The notes beneath the pieces are model-generated. The model saw only the letters and a list, made by a program, of their open reading frames with translations. It was not told where the DNA came from and did not search any database. The translations under genes and the position numbers were made by a program. A stretch of 64,000 nt of DNA, taken from assembly GCF_003596405.1 (NCBI RefSeq), contig NZ_QYUR01000003.1, positions 124,001 through 188,000 of the forward strand, in the 5' to 3' direction. Below are positions 27,558 to 36,286 of the stretch, one piece after another. Origin of the DNA: Pseudomonas cavernicola (GTDB lineage: Bacteria > Pseudomonadota > Gammaproteobacteria > Pseudomonadales > Pseudomonadaceae). Position 1 is the stretch's first letter. Each line of letters begins with the position of its first letter.

Positions 27558-28847
27558 TCAAATGCTATCGCGCAGCCGATACCAGGCCTTGCCGATGGCC
27601 TCCAATGGGGCTGCCAGGTGTTTGCCACCGGGGAAGCGGCCGTTGCTCAGCCCTTGGTACAAGGCCAGATCATCCGGCCGGCCGAGAATCGCGTCGGCCA
27701 CCGTGCGGGCAGCAGCCAGGGTCGGTAGCACGCCATGCCCGGAGTAGCCCTGCAGCCAATAGAGGTCGCCGCGCCGACCGATGTCCGGGGTGCGCTTGAG
27801 GGTGAGGTCGATATGCCCACCCCAGGCAAACTCCAACTCGACGCCCTTGAGCTGCGGGAAGACCCGTTGCAGATAGGGCCGGGTCGCCGCGGCGATATCC
27901 TTCGGCATGCCGCCCAGATAGGTGCAGCCACCGCCGAACAACAGGCGGTTATCCGGCGTGCGGCGGAAATAATCGAGGACGAACTGGTTGTCGGTGACAC
28001 AGACATTGCTCGGTAGCAGCGCCGTCGCCTGCTCTGCCGTCAACGGCGCAGTGGCCACCTGATAGGTGCCAACCGGCAGCACGCGACTGGCCAACTGCGG
28101 ATCGAGCTGATCGATATAGGCATTGCAGGCCAGCACCAGCTCATCCGCACGGATGCGCCCGCGCTCGGTTGTCACCACGAATTGACCGCCTTCTTCGCGG
28201 TAGCTCAACGCCTTGCTTTGCTCATGGATGCACCCGCCGGCGTTCTCAATGGCGGCGGCCAGACCGAGCGCCAATTTCAGCGGATTGAGATGGCCGCCTT
28301 CGGGGTCGAACAGGCCTGCCTGATAGCGCTCGCTGGCGACCCACTGCGGCAACTCTGCGCGCGGGATAAACCGCAGGCCGTCATGCCCCCACTTGTGGCT
28401 GGCCTCGTGCTGCCATTCGGTCAGGAGGCTTACCCGGCGCGGCATCACCGAAGTCCACAGGTGGCCGGCCCGATAATCGCAATCAAAGTCGTGGCGCGCG
28501 GGTAACTCACGCAACTCCTGCGCAGCCCAGCGCATGCTGTCCCACAGCCGCCGTGCCCGTTCATAACCAAGCGCTGCCTCCAGCGGCGGCATATCGCAGG
28601 ACCAACCGAGAATCGCCTGACCACCATTGCGCCCCGAGGCTGCCCAGGCGACTCGGCTGGCTTCCAGCAACGTCACGCGCTTGCCGGCCAGGGCCAGGCG
28701 CAAAGCCGTATGCAGGCCGCTGAAACCGGCGCCGATGATCAGAACCTCGGTGTTTTGTTCGCCTTCCAGAGCCGCTCGAGTCGACAAGCGCTCTGCGCAA
28801 CTGTGGGCGTAATAGCTGGCGACGTGCTGGGTGGATTGCTGAAACAT
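27558..28847 (-). CDS. Gamma-glutamyl-polyamine oxidase (PauB/PuuB type)
   Basis: A 429-residue FAD oxidase. The dinucleotide-binding motif is IIGAGFSGLHTALRLALAG at about residue 36, followed by AWAASGRNGGQ, and a C-terminal LQGYSGHGVLPTLAAARTV. It would oxidise gamma-glutamylated putrescine or cadaverine to the aldehyde. First gene of the operon, with the regulator 25 bases behind. A palindromic operator candidate lies just upstream (28858-28881). Paralogue of the gene at 7039-8322; two or more PauB copies per genome are usual in Pseudomonas. Confidence 0.88.
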   Translation of the reverse strand: MFQQSTQHVASYYAHSCAERLSTRAALEGEQNTEVLIIGAGFSGLHTALRLALAGKRVTLLEASRVAWAASGRNGGQAILGWSCDMPPLEAALGYERARRLWDSMRWAAQELRELPARHDFDCDYRAGHLWTSVMPRRVSLLTEWQHEASHKWGHDGLRFIPRAELPQWVASERYQAGLFDPEGGHLNPLKLALGLAAAIENAGGCIHEQSKALSYREEGGQFVVTTERGRIRADELVLACNAYIDQLDPQLASRVLPVGTYQVATAPLTAEQATALLPSNVCVTDNQFVLDYFRRTPDNRLLFGGGCTYLGGMPKDIAAATRPYLQRVFPQLKGVELEFAWGGHIDLTLKRTPDIGRRGDLYWLQGYSGHGVLPTLAAARTVADAILGRPDDLALYQGLSNGRFPGGKHLAAPLEAIGKAWYRLRDSI

Positions 28848-28857
28848 ACAGGTCTCG

Positions 28858-28881
28858 TGAAATTATGTTTTTATAATTTCA
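28858..28881. promoter_or_regulatory. Palindrome upstream of the polyamine operon, candidate operator
   Basis: TGAAATTAT-GTTTTT-ATAATTTCA is a perfect nine-base inverted repeat, 10 bases upstream of the oxidase start. A half-site AAATTTCAC follows at about 28897-28905. The position fits binding by the XRE-cupin regulator encoded in the same operon; this link is inferred. Confidence 0.55.
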
Positions 28882-28982
28882 TGAAAAACTATCCTATAAA
28901 TTTCACAAACGCAACGCCCCGGCAAAAATATGGCTCTGTCTGAGTTGGCTGTTGCGCAAAAGCCTGAGAGCAACGGGATCCA

Positions 28983-29048
28983 GTAGGAGCGAGCTTTGCT
29001 CGCGAAGCCTTTGCGTTGCCTGCATTCGCTAGCAGAGCTAGCTCCTAC
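28983..29048. repeat. REP-type palindrome (GTAGGAGC family)
   Basis: GTAGGAGCGAGCTTTGCTCG opens the element and CGAGCTAGCTCCTAC-like inverted sequence closes it (GCTCCTAC at 29041-29048). This is the common Pseudomonas REP doublet. The remaining 29049-29296 shows no gene. Confidence 0.75.
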
Positions 29049-29296
29049 GAAGAGCGGCAACCCAGCTCAACACGTAATCGGGACATAGCCAAAAATACCC
29101 TTGGGCAGGCGCAATTCACCCGCTGAAGCGACTGCCGAGCCCCAGAAAATACCGGCAAGTGGCCGCGGCTCTCAGGCCGAGTGGCGGGAGAAAGATGCCA
29201 TGCGAGAGATGCAAACCTGCTAGCCGCACGACGGGCCAGCAGAAACCGAGGTGGCCTGTCGGCAGGGTTTGCCAGGCAACCGGACCCACCGGCTCC
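29049..29296. other. Unassigned intergenic DNA
   Basis: About 250 bases downstream of csiR. No coding frame, repeat or clear terminator recognised. Confidence 0.4.
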
Positions 29297-29989
29297 TTAG
29301 CCGGCAAGCCCCTGGGTCTTCATCAGCTCAGTGATGATCGGCACGGGGCCGAGCAAATGCTCGCGCATGATGCGGCTGGCACGCTCGGCATCACGCGCCA
29401 GAATCGCCTCGACCAGGACGGCATGCTCGTGCCGCTTGGCCTGCAGCGCTTCTTCGGAAAACACCGTTTGCTGCAACCAGAGATGGCGATAGCGCTCAGC
29501 CTGGTCGAATAGAGAGGCGCGCGCCTGGAGCAGATGGGCCGAACCGCAACCGGCAACAATTGCACTGTGGAAGGCCTTGTGCCGGGTATCCCAGAGACTG
29601 AGCATCTCCTCGGCATTCCTGACTTCCACGACCTTGGTCAAGGTATGCGCCCGCGCCAGAATCTCCGCCTCCCAGGCGTCGTCACCGCGCTCGATCGCCA
29701 GCGTCAGCAGCATAGCTTCGAGGTTGGCCCGGGCATCATAGATGTCCGCCAACTCGCTCAGCGACATCGGTGCAACCCGATAACCGCGCTGGCTGATGGC
29801 AACCACCAAACGCTCCGCCACCAGCTGTGACAGCGCCTCGCGCAGCGGCCCTACGCCCAGCCCGTAGCGCTCCTTCAGGCCGCTCATCAAGAGCTTTTCA
29901 CCCGGCTTGAACACGCCGCGAATGATGTCCCGCTTCAACACGTCGTAGCCGCGAACAGCAGAATTTTCCCGGGAAATCAGTGCTTCCAT
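29297..29989 (-). CDS. csiR: GntR-family regulator CsiR
   Basis: A 230-residue FadR-subclass GntR regulator. The winged helix (residues about 10-75) contains ERYGLGVGPLREALSQL, and the FCD ligand domain (about 90-220) has the DTRHKAFHSAIVAGC metal/ligand His region. In E. coli and P. putida CsiR represses the glutarate hydroxylase genes and is released by glutarate; the divergent glaH here supports the same role. The ATG at 29989 is preferred (GGAC spaced 9-10 bases) over the GTG at 30007. Confidence 0.88.
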   Translation of the reverse strand: MEALISRENSAVRGYDVLKRDIIRGVFKPGEKLLMSGLKERYGLGVGPLREALSQLVAERLVVAISQRGYRVAPMSLSELADIYDARANLEAMLLTLAIERGDDAWEAEILARAHTLTKVVEVRNAEEMLSLWDTRHKAFHSAIVAGCGSAHLLQARASLFDQAERYRHLWLQQTVFSEEALQAKRHEHAVLVEAILARDAERASRIMREHLLGPVPIITELMKTQGLAG

Positions 29990-30071
29990 TTGAGCAAGTC
30001 CTTTCACGTAACCGCCCCATCATACCGGATCAAGCTAGAAGAGCCGCTAGCATCTAGAACCCAATGCTTTA

Positions 30072-30100
30072 TTGACACATTTTAAAAATGTAGATATTTT
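30072..30100 (+). promoter_or_regulatory. Sigma-70 promoter of glaH with an internal palindrome
   Basis: TTGACA (30072-30077), a 17-base spacer and TATTTT (30095-30100) form a good promoter. The spacer contains the palindrome ACATTTT-A-AAAATGT (30077-30091), placed to block polymerase, and is therefore a candidate CsiR operator. Confidence 0.6.
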
Positions 30101-30181
30101 TCAACTACAGCGACATTAAATGAAAATATCATTTCGCGTCTGCCCTTGGATTCGCTCACCTCCCTGCCTAGGAGAATCGCC

Positions 30182-31159
30182 ATGACTACTTTTGTCCCCC
30201 TCAAAGATCTTGTTGTGCCGCTGCCGGAAGACTTCAAGGGCTTCACCCTCGCCCCAACCGAGTACTCACCGCGCCTGCTGCAACTGACATTCGCCAAAAG
30301 CACGGTAGAGGCGTTTCTCGCCGCGATGGCCGAGTGGCCCATACAGGCGTTGGAATACAAATCCTTCCTGCGTTTCCGCGCCGCCAAGCTGCTGGATGAG
30401 TTGTGCGAGGGCAGCCTGCAGCCGGTTCTGATCAACACACTGGTCGATCGCGATACCGGCGGCATGTTGGTAACGGCGGAAGGACTGGACGCTGTCGAGC
30501 AGGCTGACGACATGGTGAAACTGGCGACGGCCGTGGCCCACCTGTTTGGCCGCTCCAACTACGATGCGATGAGCGGCCAGTACTACGCACGCTTCGTCGT
30601 GGAGAACGTTGACCGCTCCGACAGCTACCTGCGCCAGCCTCATCGGGTGTTGGAGCTGCACACCGACGGCACCTTCGTCGAGCAGGACACCGACTACGTG
30701 CTGATGATGAAGATCGACGAAAAGAACATGGAAGGCGGCAACTCCCTGCTCTTGCACCTGGACGATTGGGAGCACCTGCAGACATTCAGCAGCCACCCAC
30801 TGGCGCGGCGTGAAATGCGCTGGACCGCACCGCCCAGCAAGAAAGTCGACAAGGACGTGTTTCACGCCGTGTTCGATAATGACAACCAGGGCCGGCCGAT
30901 CATCAGCTACATCGACCAGTTCGTGCAGCCGAAGAATTTCGAGGAAGGCAACTGGCTGACCGATCTCTGTGAAGCGCTCGAAACCAGCCAACACAAAGTG
31001 TCGTTTTCGGTGCCGGTGGGTAGTTTCGTGTTGATCAACAATCATTTCTGGCTGCACGGACGGGACCGCTTCACCGCGCACCCGGGGCTGCGCCGCGAAC
31101 TGATGCGCCAGCGTGGTTACTTCACCCACGCCAAGGTACTGCGCAACCCTCGCCAGTGA
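30182..31159 (+). CDS. glaH: Glutarate 2-hydroxylase
   Basis: A 325-residue Fe(II)/2-oxoglutarate oxygenase (also called CsiD) that converts glutarate to L-2-hydroxyglutarate. The start is [10 protein letters not shown] at 30182 with AGGAG upstream. The iron motif is the His and Asp of [10 protein letters not shown] (about residue 160) with a distal His in FWLHGRDRF (about 292). The Arg in the same helix holds 2-oxoglutarate. First gene of the lysine/glutarate cluster, divergent from csiR and followed by lhgO. Confidence 0.93.
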   Translation: MTTFVPLKDLVVPLPEDFKGFTLAPTEYSPRLLQLTFAKSTVEAFLAAMAEWPIQALEYKSFLRFRAAKLLDELCEGSLQPVLINTLVDRDTGGMLVTAEGLDAVEQADDMVKLATAVAHLFGRSNYDAMSGQYYARFVVENVDRSDSYLRQPHRVLELHTDGTFVEQDTDYVLMMKIDEKNMEGGNSLLLHLDDWEHLQTFSSHPLARREMRWTAPPSKKVDKDVFHAVFDNDNQGRPIISYIDQFVQPKNFEEGNWLTDLCEALETSQHKVSFSVPVGSFVLINNHFWLHGRDRFTAHPGLRRELMRQRGYFTHAKVLRNPRQ

Positions 31160-31256
31160 ACCGGGCCTACCCCGCCCCACTCCATATAGAGGGCACGCCA
31201 GGCTGCTGCGCCTGCCCTCTTGCGCCACTAACCGTCACAGCAGCTTAGGCAACGGT

Positions 31257-32486
31257 ATGTACGACTTCATCATTATCGGCGGCGGCATCATCGGCATGTC
31301 CACGGCCATGCAGCTAATCAAGGCCTATCCCGACAGCAGGATGCTGTTGCTGGAAAAGGAATCAGGGCCGGCACAGCATCAAACCGGCCATAACAGTGGC
31401 GTAATCCACGCGGGTGTCTATTACACGCCCGGCAGCCTGAAGGCCAAGTTCTGCCTGGAGGGTAATCGGGCCACCAAGGCCTTCTGTGACCAGCAAGGCA
31501 TCCGCTACGACGAGTGCGGCAAGCTGCTGGTGGCGACCAATGAGCTGGAAATGCAGCGGATGAAAGCGCTCTGGGAGCGCACCGCGGCCAATGGCTTGGA
31601 GCGGCGCTGGCTGTCTGCCGGGCAGTTGCGTGAGCGTGAGCCGAACATCAGCGGGATCGGCGGGATATTCGTGCCCTCCAGCGGCATCGTGAATTATGCC
31701 GAGGTCACCGCCGCCATGGCCCGCGAGTTCCAGAAGTGTGGCGGCGAAATTCGCTATGGCACCGAGGTCAGCGGCCTGGAAGAACGCCCCACGGAAATGC
31801 TGGTGAAAACCAAGACCGGCGAATTCAGCGGCCGCTTCATGGTCACCTGCTCAGGGCTGATGGCCGACCGCATGGTGCGCATGCTCGGCCTCGATCCAGG
31901 TTTCAGCATTTGCCCCTTCCGCGGCGAATACTATCTGCTGCCCGAGCAGCACAACCGGATCGTCAACCACCTGATTTACCCGATCCCGGATCCGTCGATG
32001 CCGTTCCTCGGCGTGCACCTGACCCGCATGATCGATGGCAGCGTGACCGTCGGCCCGAATGCGGTATTGGCGCTCAAGCGCGAGGGCTATCGCAAACGTG
32101 ACATTTCGCTGGCCGACACCTTCGCGATGCTGACCAACCCAGGCATCCTCAAGGTGCTCAAAGACAACCTGCGCCCCGGCCTGATCGAGATGAAGAACTC
32201 GCTGTTCAAGCGCGGCTATCTGCAGGAAGTGCGTAAATACTGCCCCAGCCTCACGGTGCAAGATCTCAAGCCGTATCCGGCCGGGGTCCGCGCCCAAGCG
32301 GTCTCCAAGGATGGCAAGTTGATCGAGGACTTCCTGTTCCGCAATACCCGGCGCAGTGTCAACGTCTGCAACGCGCCGTCACCTGCGGCAACGTCTGCAC
32401 TCCCGATCGGGGCTTACATCATCGAGCAAATCGACGCTCAGCTGCTGGCCCTGCCGGGTTTCAGCAAAGCCAAGCAGTCCGCCTAG
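31257..32486 (+). CDS. lhgO: L-2-hydroxyglutarate dehydrogenase/oxidase
   Basis: A 409-residue FAD enzyme, membrane associated in E. coli, that oxidises L-2-hydroxyglutarate back to 2-oxoglutarate and feeds electrons to quinone. The start at 31257 gives the FAD motif at the very N-terminus (MYDFIIIGGGIIGMSTAMQL). HNSGVIHAGVYY and the C-terminal SPAATSALPIGAYI are family hallmarks. It regenerates the 2-oxoglutarate used by GlaH, which lies 97 bases upstream. Confidence 0.94.
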   Translation: MYDFIIIGGGIIGMSTAMQLIKAYPDSRMLLLEKESGPAQHQTGHNSGVIHAGVYYTPGSLKAKFCLEGNRATKAFCDQQGIRYDECGKLLVATNELEMQRMKALWERTAANGLERRWLSAGQLREREPNISGIGGIFVPSSGIVNYAEVTAAMAREFQKCGGEIRYGTEVSGLEERPTEMLVKTKTGEFSGRFMVTCSGLMADRMVRMLGLDPGFSICPFRGEYYLLPEQHNRIVNHLIYPIPDPSMPFLGVHLTRMIDGSVTVGPNAVLALKREGYRKRDISLADTFAMLTNPGILKVLKDNLRPGLIEMKNSLFKRGYLQEVRKYCPSLTVQDLKPYPAGVRAQAVSKDGKLIEDFLFRNTRRSVNVCNAPSPAATSALPIGAYIIEQIDAQLLALPGFSKAKQSA

Positions 32487-32530
32487 TCAAACCTAACCCC
32501 ATGCCTTGTCACTCACCCCGAGAGCGTGCC

Positions 32531-33898
32531 ATGAACCAGCCAGTTTCCTCGCTGCCAGAAAAAGACATCCAGTATCAACTCCACCCGTACACCAATGCCC
32601 GCCTGCACCAGGAAGTCGGTCCGCTGATCATCGAGCGTGGCGAAGATATCTACGTGTATGACGACCAGGGCAAAGCCTATATCGAAGCGATGGCTGGCTT
32701 GTGGAGCACCGCGCTGGGCTTCAGCAATCAACGCCTGATCAAGGCCGCCGAGCAGCAGCTGCACACCCTGCCGTTCTACCACCTGTTCAGCCACAAATCG
32801 CACCGCCCGAGCATCGAACTGGCCGAAAAGCTGATCGAGATGGCGCCGGTCCCGATGAGCAAGGTGTTCTTCACCAACTCCGGGTCCGAGGCCAACGACA
32901 CCGTCGTCAAGATGGTCTGGTACCTGAACAACGCACTCGGCAAACCGGCCAAGAAGAAGTTCATCAGCCGAATCAACGGCTACCACGGCATCACGGTCGC
33001 CAGCGCCAGCTTGACCGGTCTGCCGGGTAACCAGCGCGGTTTCGACCTGCCGCTGCCGGGCTTCCTGCATGTCGGTTGCCCACACCATTACCGCTTCGCC
33101 CAGCCCGGTGAAAGCGAAGAGCAGTTTGCCGACCGGCTGGCGGCAGAACTAGAGCAGAAGATTCTCGCGGAAGGCCCGGAAACCATCGCCGCGTTCATTG
33201 GCGAACCGCTGATGGGCGCCGGCGGCGTCATCGTGCCGCCACGCACGTACTGGGAAAAGATCCAGCGGGTCTGCCGCAAGCACGACATCCTGGTGATCGC
33301 CGACGAAGTCATCTGCGGCTTCGGCAGAACCGGGCAGATGTTCGGTAGCCAGACCTTTGGCATCCAGCCGGACATCATGGTGGTGTCCAAGCAGCTGTCC
33401 TCTTCCTACCAGCCGATCGCGGCGATTCTGATCAACGATAAAGTCTTCCAGGGCATCGCCGATCAGAGCCAGGCCCTCGGCACCCTCGGCCATGGTTTCA
33501 CCGGCAGCGGTCATCCGGTGGCCACCGCTGTGGCCCTGGAAAACCTGAAGATTATCGAAGAGGAAAATCTGGTCGAACACGCGGCGCAGATGGGCAAGCT
33601 GCTGCACACCGGCCTGCAGAATTTCTCCGATCACCCCTTGGTTGGCGAGATCCGCGGTTGCGGCCTGATCGCTGCGGTCGAACTGGTTGGCGATCGCGTG
33701 AGCAAGGCGCCGCACCAGACACTCGGCACCCTCGGCCGCTACATGGCCGGCAGGGCCCAGGAGCACGGCATGATCACCCGCGCCATGGGCGATGCCGTCG
33801 CCTTCTGCCCGCCGTTGATTGTCACCGAGCAGGAAGTCGGCCTGATCCTGGAACGCTTCGGCAAGGCGCTCGACGATACTACCCACTGGGCGCGCTGA
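32531..33898 (+). CDS. Class III omega-aminotransferase, probably for GABA/5-aminovalerate
   Basis: A 455-residue pyridoxal-phosphate enzyme. The start is MNQPVSSLPEKD at 32531. Motifs are FTNSGSEANDT, SRINGYHGIT, VIADEVICGFGRTG and MVVSKQLSSSYQP (Schiff-base Lys, about residue 288). It resembles GabT2-type proteins of Pseudomonas. In this cluster it would convert 5-aminovalerate or 4-aminobutyrate to the semialdehyde used by GabD; substrate preference is inferred from position. About 45% of residues appear shared with the SpuC-type enzyme at 24162 by eye, so roles could overlap. Confidence 0.82.
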   Translation: MNQPVSSLPEKDIQYQLHPYTNARLHQEVGPLIIERGEDIYVYDDQGKAYIEAMAGLWSTALGFSNQRLIKAAEQQLHTLPFYHLFSHKSHRPSIELAEKLIEMAPVPMSKVFFTNSGSEANDTVVKMVWYLNNALGKPAKKKFISRINGYHGITVASASLTGLPGNQRGFDLPLPGFLHVGCPHHYRFAQPGESEEQFADRLAAELEQKILAEGPETIAAFIGEPLMGAGGVIVPPRTYWEKIQRVCRKHDILVIADEVICGFGRTGQMFGSQTFGIQPDIMVVSKQLSSSYQPIAAILINDKVFQGIADQSQALGTLGHGFTGSGHPVATAVALENLKIIEEENLVEHAAQMGKLLHTGLQNFSDHPLVGEIRGCGLIAAVELVGDRVSKAPHQTLGTLGRYMAGRAQEHGMITRAMGDAVAFCPPLIVTEQEVGLILERFGKALDDTTHWAR

Positions 33899-33977
33899 GC
33901 TGCAGTGCTCGGGCCGCCAGGATCCGAGCGTGCAAACTTCAGTGGGGCGGGTGCATTTGAGCGTACACAGGCAGTTA

Positions 33978-34015
33978 AATCACCTCACCGGCTGAAATCA
34001 GCCGGTGAGGTGATT
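33978..34015. terminator. Perfect 18-bp hairpin after the aminotransferase gene
   Basis: AATCACCTCACCGGCTGA (33978-33995) and its exact complement (33998-34015) are separated by two bases. TATTGAATAG follows. The very strong stem probably ends or stabilises the glaH-lhgO-aminotransferase message before the amidotransferase gene. Confidence 0.65.
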
Positions 34016-34046
34016 ATTGAATAGTTAAATTTGTCATGGGTGAGAG

Positions 34047-34760
34047 ATGAATAAGAAGCCGCTCAATATATGTATCTTTGAAAATGGGCTGACCCCAGAT
34101 GATCTGATCGGAAATTTTGGATCATATCCCTCAATGATCGAGCGCTGGCTTGCCCCCTTTTTGCCAGAGGCACGGTTTACCTATATCTCCCCAGTGAAGG
34201 GTGAGCCTCTACCCAGGCCAGAGGAGTTCGACGGATATATATTGTCCGGCTCTCGTTACAGCGCATACGAAAAAACTGCCTGGATGCTTAACCTGAGCGC
34301 ATTTTTGCAAAACCTGCGGGATATTCGCCGACCAGTCTTTGGCATCTGCTTCGGTCACCAGATCATGGCGGACGCTTATGGCGGTCTGACGACCAAAGCG
34401 GTCAAAGGATGGGGTGTAGGTGCGCAATTTTATGAATATGTAGCCGATGCCGTGCCGAAATCTGCCGCATCGTTCATTTTCCATCAGGATCAAGTGACAG
34501 AGATGCCGCCTGAAGCCTCACGCGTTGGCGGATCGTCGCATTGTCCTAACGGGGTCTTCATTTACAACTTCCCCGCAATTTCAGTCCAGTATCACCCAGA
34601 GTTCACCCCAGAATATATTCGGGCGCTAGCCGAAAAATTCAAAGGCACCCTTTTGCCCGAAGAGGTATCGGCCAAGGCCCTTGAAAGCGTTGAAACACTG
34701 CGCGTTGATAACAACCAGATCGCTGCATGGGCTGCCGCATTTTTTCGCGCAAGCGCCTAA
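34047..34760 (+). CDS. Class I glutamine amidotransferase-like protein
   Basis: A 237-residue GATase1 of the GMP-synthase-like group. The nucleophile Cys lies in FGICFGHQ (about residue 97), and the His and Glu of the triad in QYHPEFTPEY (about 182). AT-richer codons than both neighbours suggest transfer. It sits between the aminotransferase and gabD. Related stand-alone proteins hydrolyse gamma-glutamyl amides, so removal of the gamma-glutamyl group from polyamine intermediates is a reasonable but unproved role. It is not the C26-type gamma-glutamyl-GABA hydrolase (PuuD). Confidence 0.75.
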   Translation: MNKKPLNICIFENGLTPDDLIGNFGSYPSMIERWLAPFLPEARFTYISPVKGEPLPRPEEFDGYILSGSRYSAYEKTAWMLNLSAFLQNLRDIRRPVFGICFGHQIMADAYGGLTTKAVKGWGVGAQFYEYVADAVPKSAASFIFHQDQVTEMPPEASRVGGSSHCPNGVFIYNFPAISVQYHPEFTPEYIRALAEKFKGTLLPEEVSAKALESVETLRVDNNQIAAWAAAFFRASA

Positions 34761-34828
34761 ACACGACCGGCCCCCATCTACCTGCAAAGCATTTCATGAA
34801 CTGAAAGCCACCTGTTAAGGAGCCCGCC

Positions 34829-36274
34829 ATGCAACTCAAAGACGCTCAACTGTTCCGCCAGCAAGCCTATATCGACGGCGCCTGGGTGGACGCGGACAAC
34901 GGCCAGACCATCAAGGTCAACAACCCGGCCACCAACGAGATCATCGGCACTGTGCCGAAAATGGGTGCTGCGGAAACCCGCCGCGCCATCGAAGCCGCCG
35001 ACAAGGCCCTGCCGGCCTGGCGTGCGCTGACCGCCAAGGACCGCGCCAACAAGCTGCGCCGTTGGTTCGAGCTGTTGATCGAAAACCAGGACGACCTCGG
35101 CCGCCTGATGACCCTGGAACAGGGCAAGCCGCTGGCCGAAGCCAAGGGCGAGATCGTCTACGCCGCCTCCTTCATCGAGTGGTTCGCCGAGGAAGCCAAG
35201 CGCGTCTATGGCGACGTGATTCCCGGCCACCAACCGGACAAGCGCTTGATCGTGATCAAGCAACCGATCGGCGTGACCGCGGCGATCACCCCGTGGAACT
35301 TCCCGGCGGCGATGATCACCCGTAAAGCCGGCCCGGCCCTGGCCGCCGGCTGCACCATGGTGATCAAACCGGCCAGCCAGACACCGTTCTCGGCCTTGGC
35401 GCTGGTCGAGCTGGCGCACCGTGCCGGTATCCCGAAAGGCGTGCTCAGCGTGGTCACCGGCAGCGCCGGCGACATCGGTGGCGAGCTGACCAGCAACCCG
35501 ATCGTGCGCAAGCTGTCCTTCACCGGTTCGACCGAGATCGGTCGCCAGTTGATGGCCGAATGCGCCAAGGACATCAAGAAAATCTCGCTGGAACTGGGCG
35601 GCAACGCGCCGTTCATCGTGTTCGACGACGCCGACCTGGATGCCGCGGTCGACGGCGCGCTGGCCTCCAAGTACCGCAACGCCGGCCAGACCTGCGTGTG
35701 CGCCAACCGCCTGTATGTGCAGGACGGCGTGTACGATGCCTTCGCCGAGAAGCTGAAAACCGCGGTGGCCAAGCTGAAGATCGGCAACGGTCTGGACGAC
35801 GGCATCACCACCGGCCCGTTGATCGACGAGAAGGCCGTGGCCAAGGTCCAGGAACATATCGCCGACGCCGTGAGCAAGGGCGCCAGCGTGGTCGCCGGCG
35901 GCAACAGCCTGGGTGGCAACTTCTTCGAACCGACCATCCTGCTCAACGTGCCGAACAACGCGGCGGTGGCCAAGGAAGAGACCTTCGGCCCGCTGGCGCC
36001 GCTGTTCCGCTTCAAGGACGAGGCCGAAGTGATCGCCATGTCCAACGACACCGAGTTCGGTCTGGCTTCCTACTTCTATGCCCGCGACCTCGGCCGGGTG
36101 TTCCGTGTCGCCGAGGCGCTGGAGTACGGCATCGTCGGCATCAACACCGGGATCATCTCCACCGAAGTGGCGCCGTTCGGCGGCATCAAGGCCTCGGGCC
36201 TGGGCCGCGAGGGTTCCAAGTACGGCATCGAGGATTACCTGGAAATCAAATACCTCTGCCTCGGCGGTATTTAA
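34829..36274 (+). CDS. gabD: Succinate/glutarate semialdehyde dehydrogenase
   Basis: A 481-residue NAD(P)-dependent aldehyde dehydrogenase. ITPWNFPAAMITRK binds the cofactor, SFTGSTEIGRQL is the nucleotide loop, ELGGNAPFIVF holds the general-base Glu (about residue 253) and NAGQTCVCANR the catalytic Cys (about 287). It oxidises succinic or glutaric semialdehyde to the acid. Pseudomonas GabD/DavD act in GABA and 5-aminovalerate breakdown. The usual partner gabT does not follow; an IS110-family element begins 12 bases after the stop. Confidence 0.94.
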   Translation: MQLKDAQLFRQQAYIDGAWVDADNGQTIKVNNPATNEIIGTVPKMGAAETRRAIEAADKALPAWRALTAKDRANKLRRWFELLIENQDDLGRLMTLEQGKPLAEAKGEIVYAASFIEWFAEEAKRVYGDVIPGHQPDKRLIVIKQPIGVTAAITPWNFPAAMITRKAGPALAAGCTMVIKPASQTPFSALALVELAHRAGIPKGVLSVVTGSAGDIGGELTSNPIVRKLSFTGSTEIGRQLMAECAKDIKKISLELGGNAPFIVFDDADLDAAVDGALASKYRNAGQTCVCANRLYVQDGVYDAFAEKLKTAVAKLKIGNGLDDGITTGPLIDEKAVAKVQEHIADAVSKGASVVAGGNSLGGNFFEPTILLNVPNNAAVAKEETFGPLAPLFRFKDEAEVIAMSNDTEFGLASYFYARDLGRVFRVAEALEYGIVGINTGIISTEVAPFGGIKASGLGREGSKYGIEDYLEIKYLCLGGI

Positions 36275-36286
36275 GCGCAACCCGTA

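Noticed and set aside
34778..36280. 500-codon minus-strand frame over gabD
   Set aside because: Antisense shadow created by GC-rich third positions of gabD.
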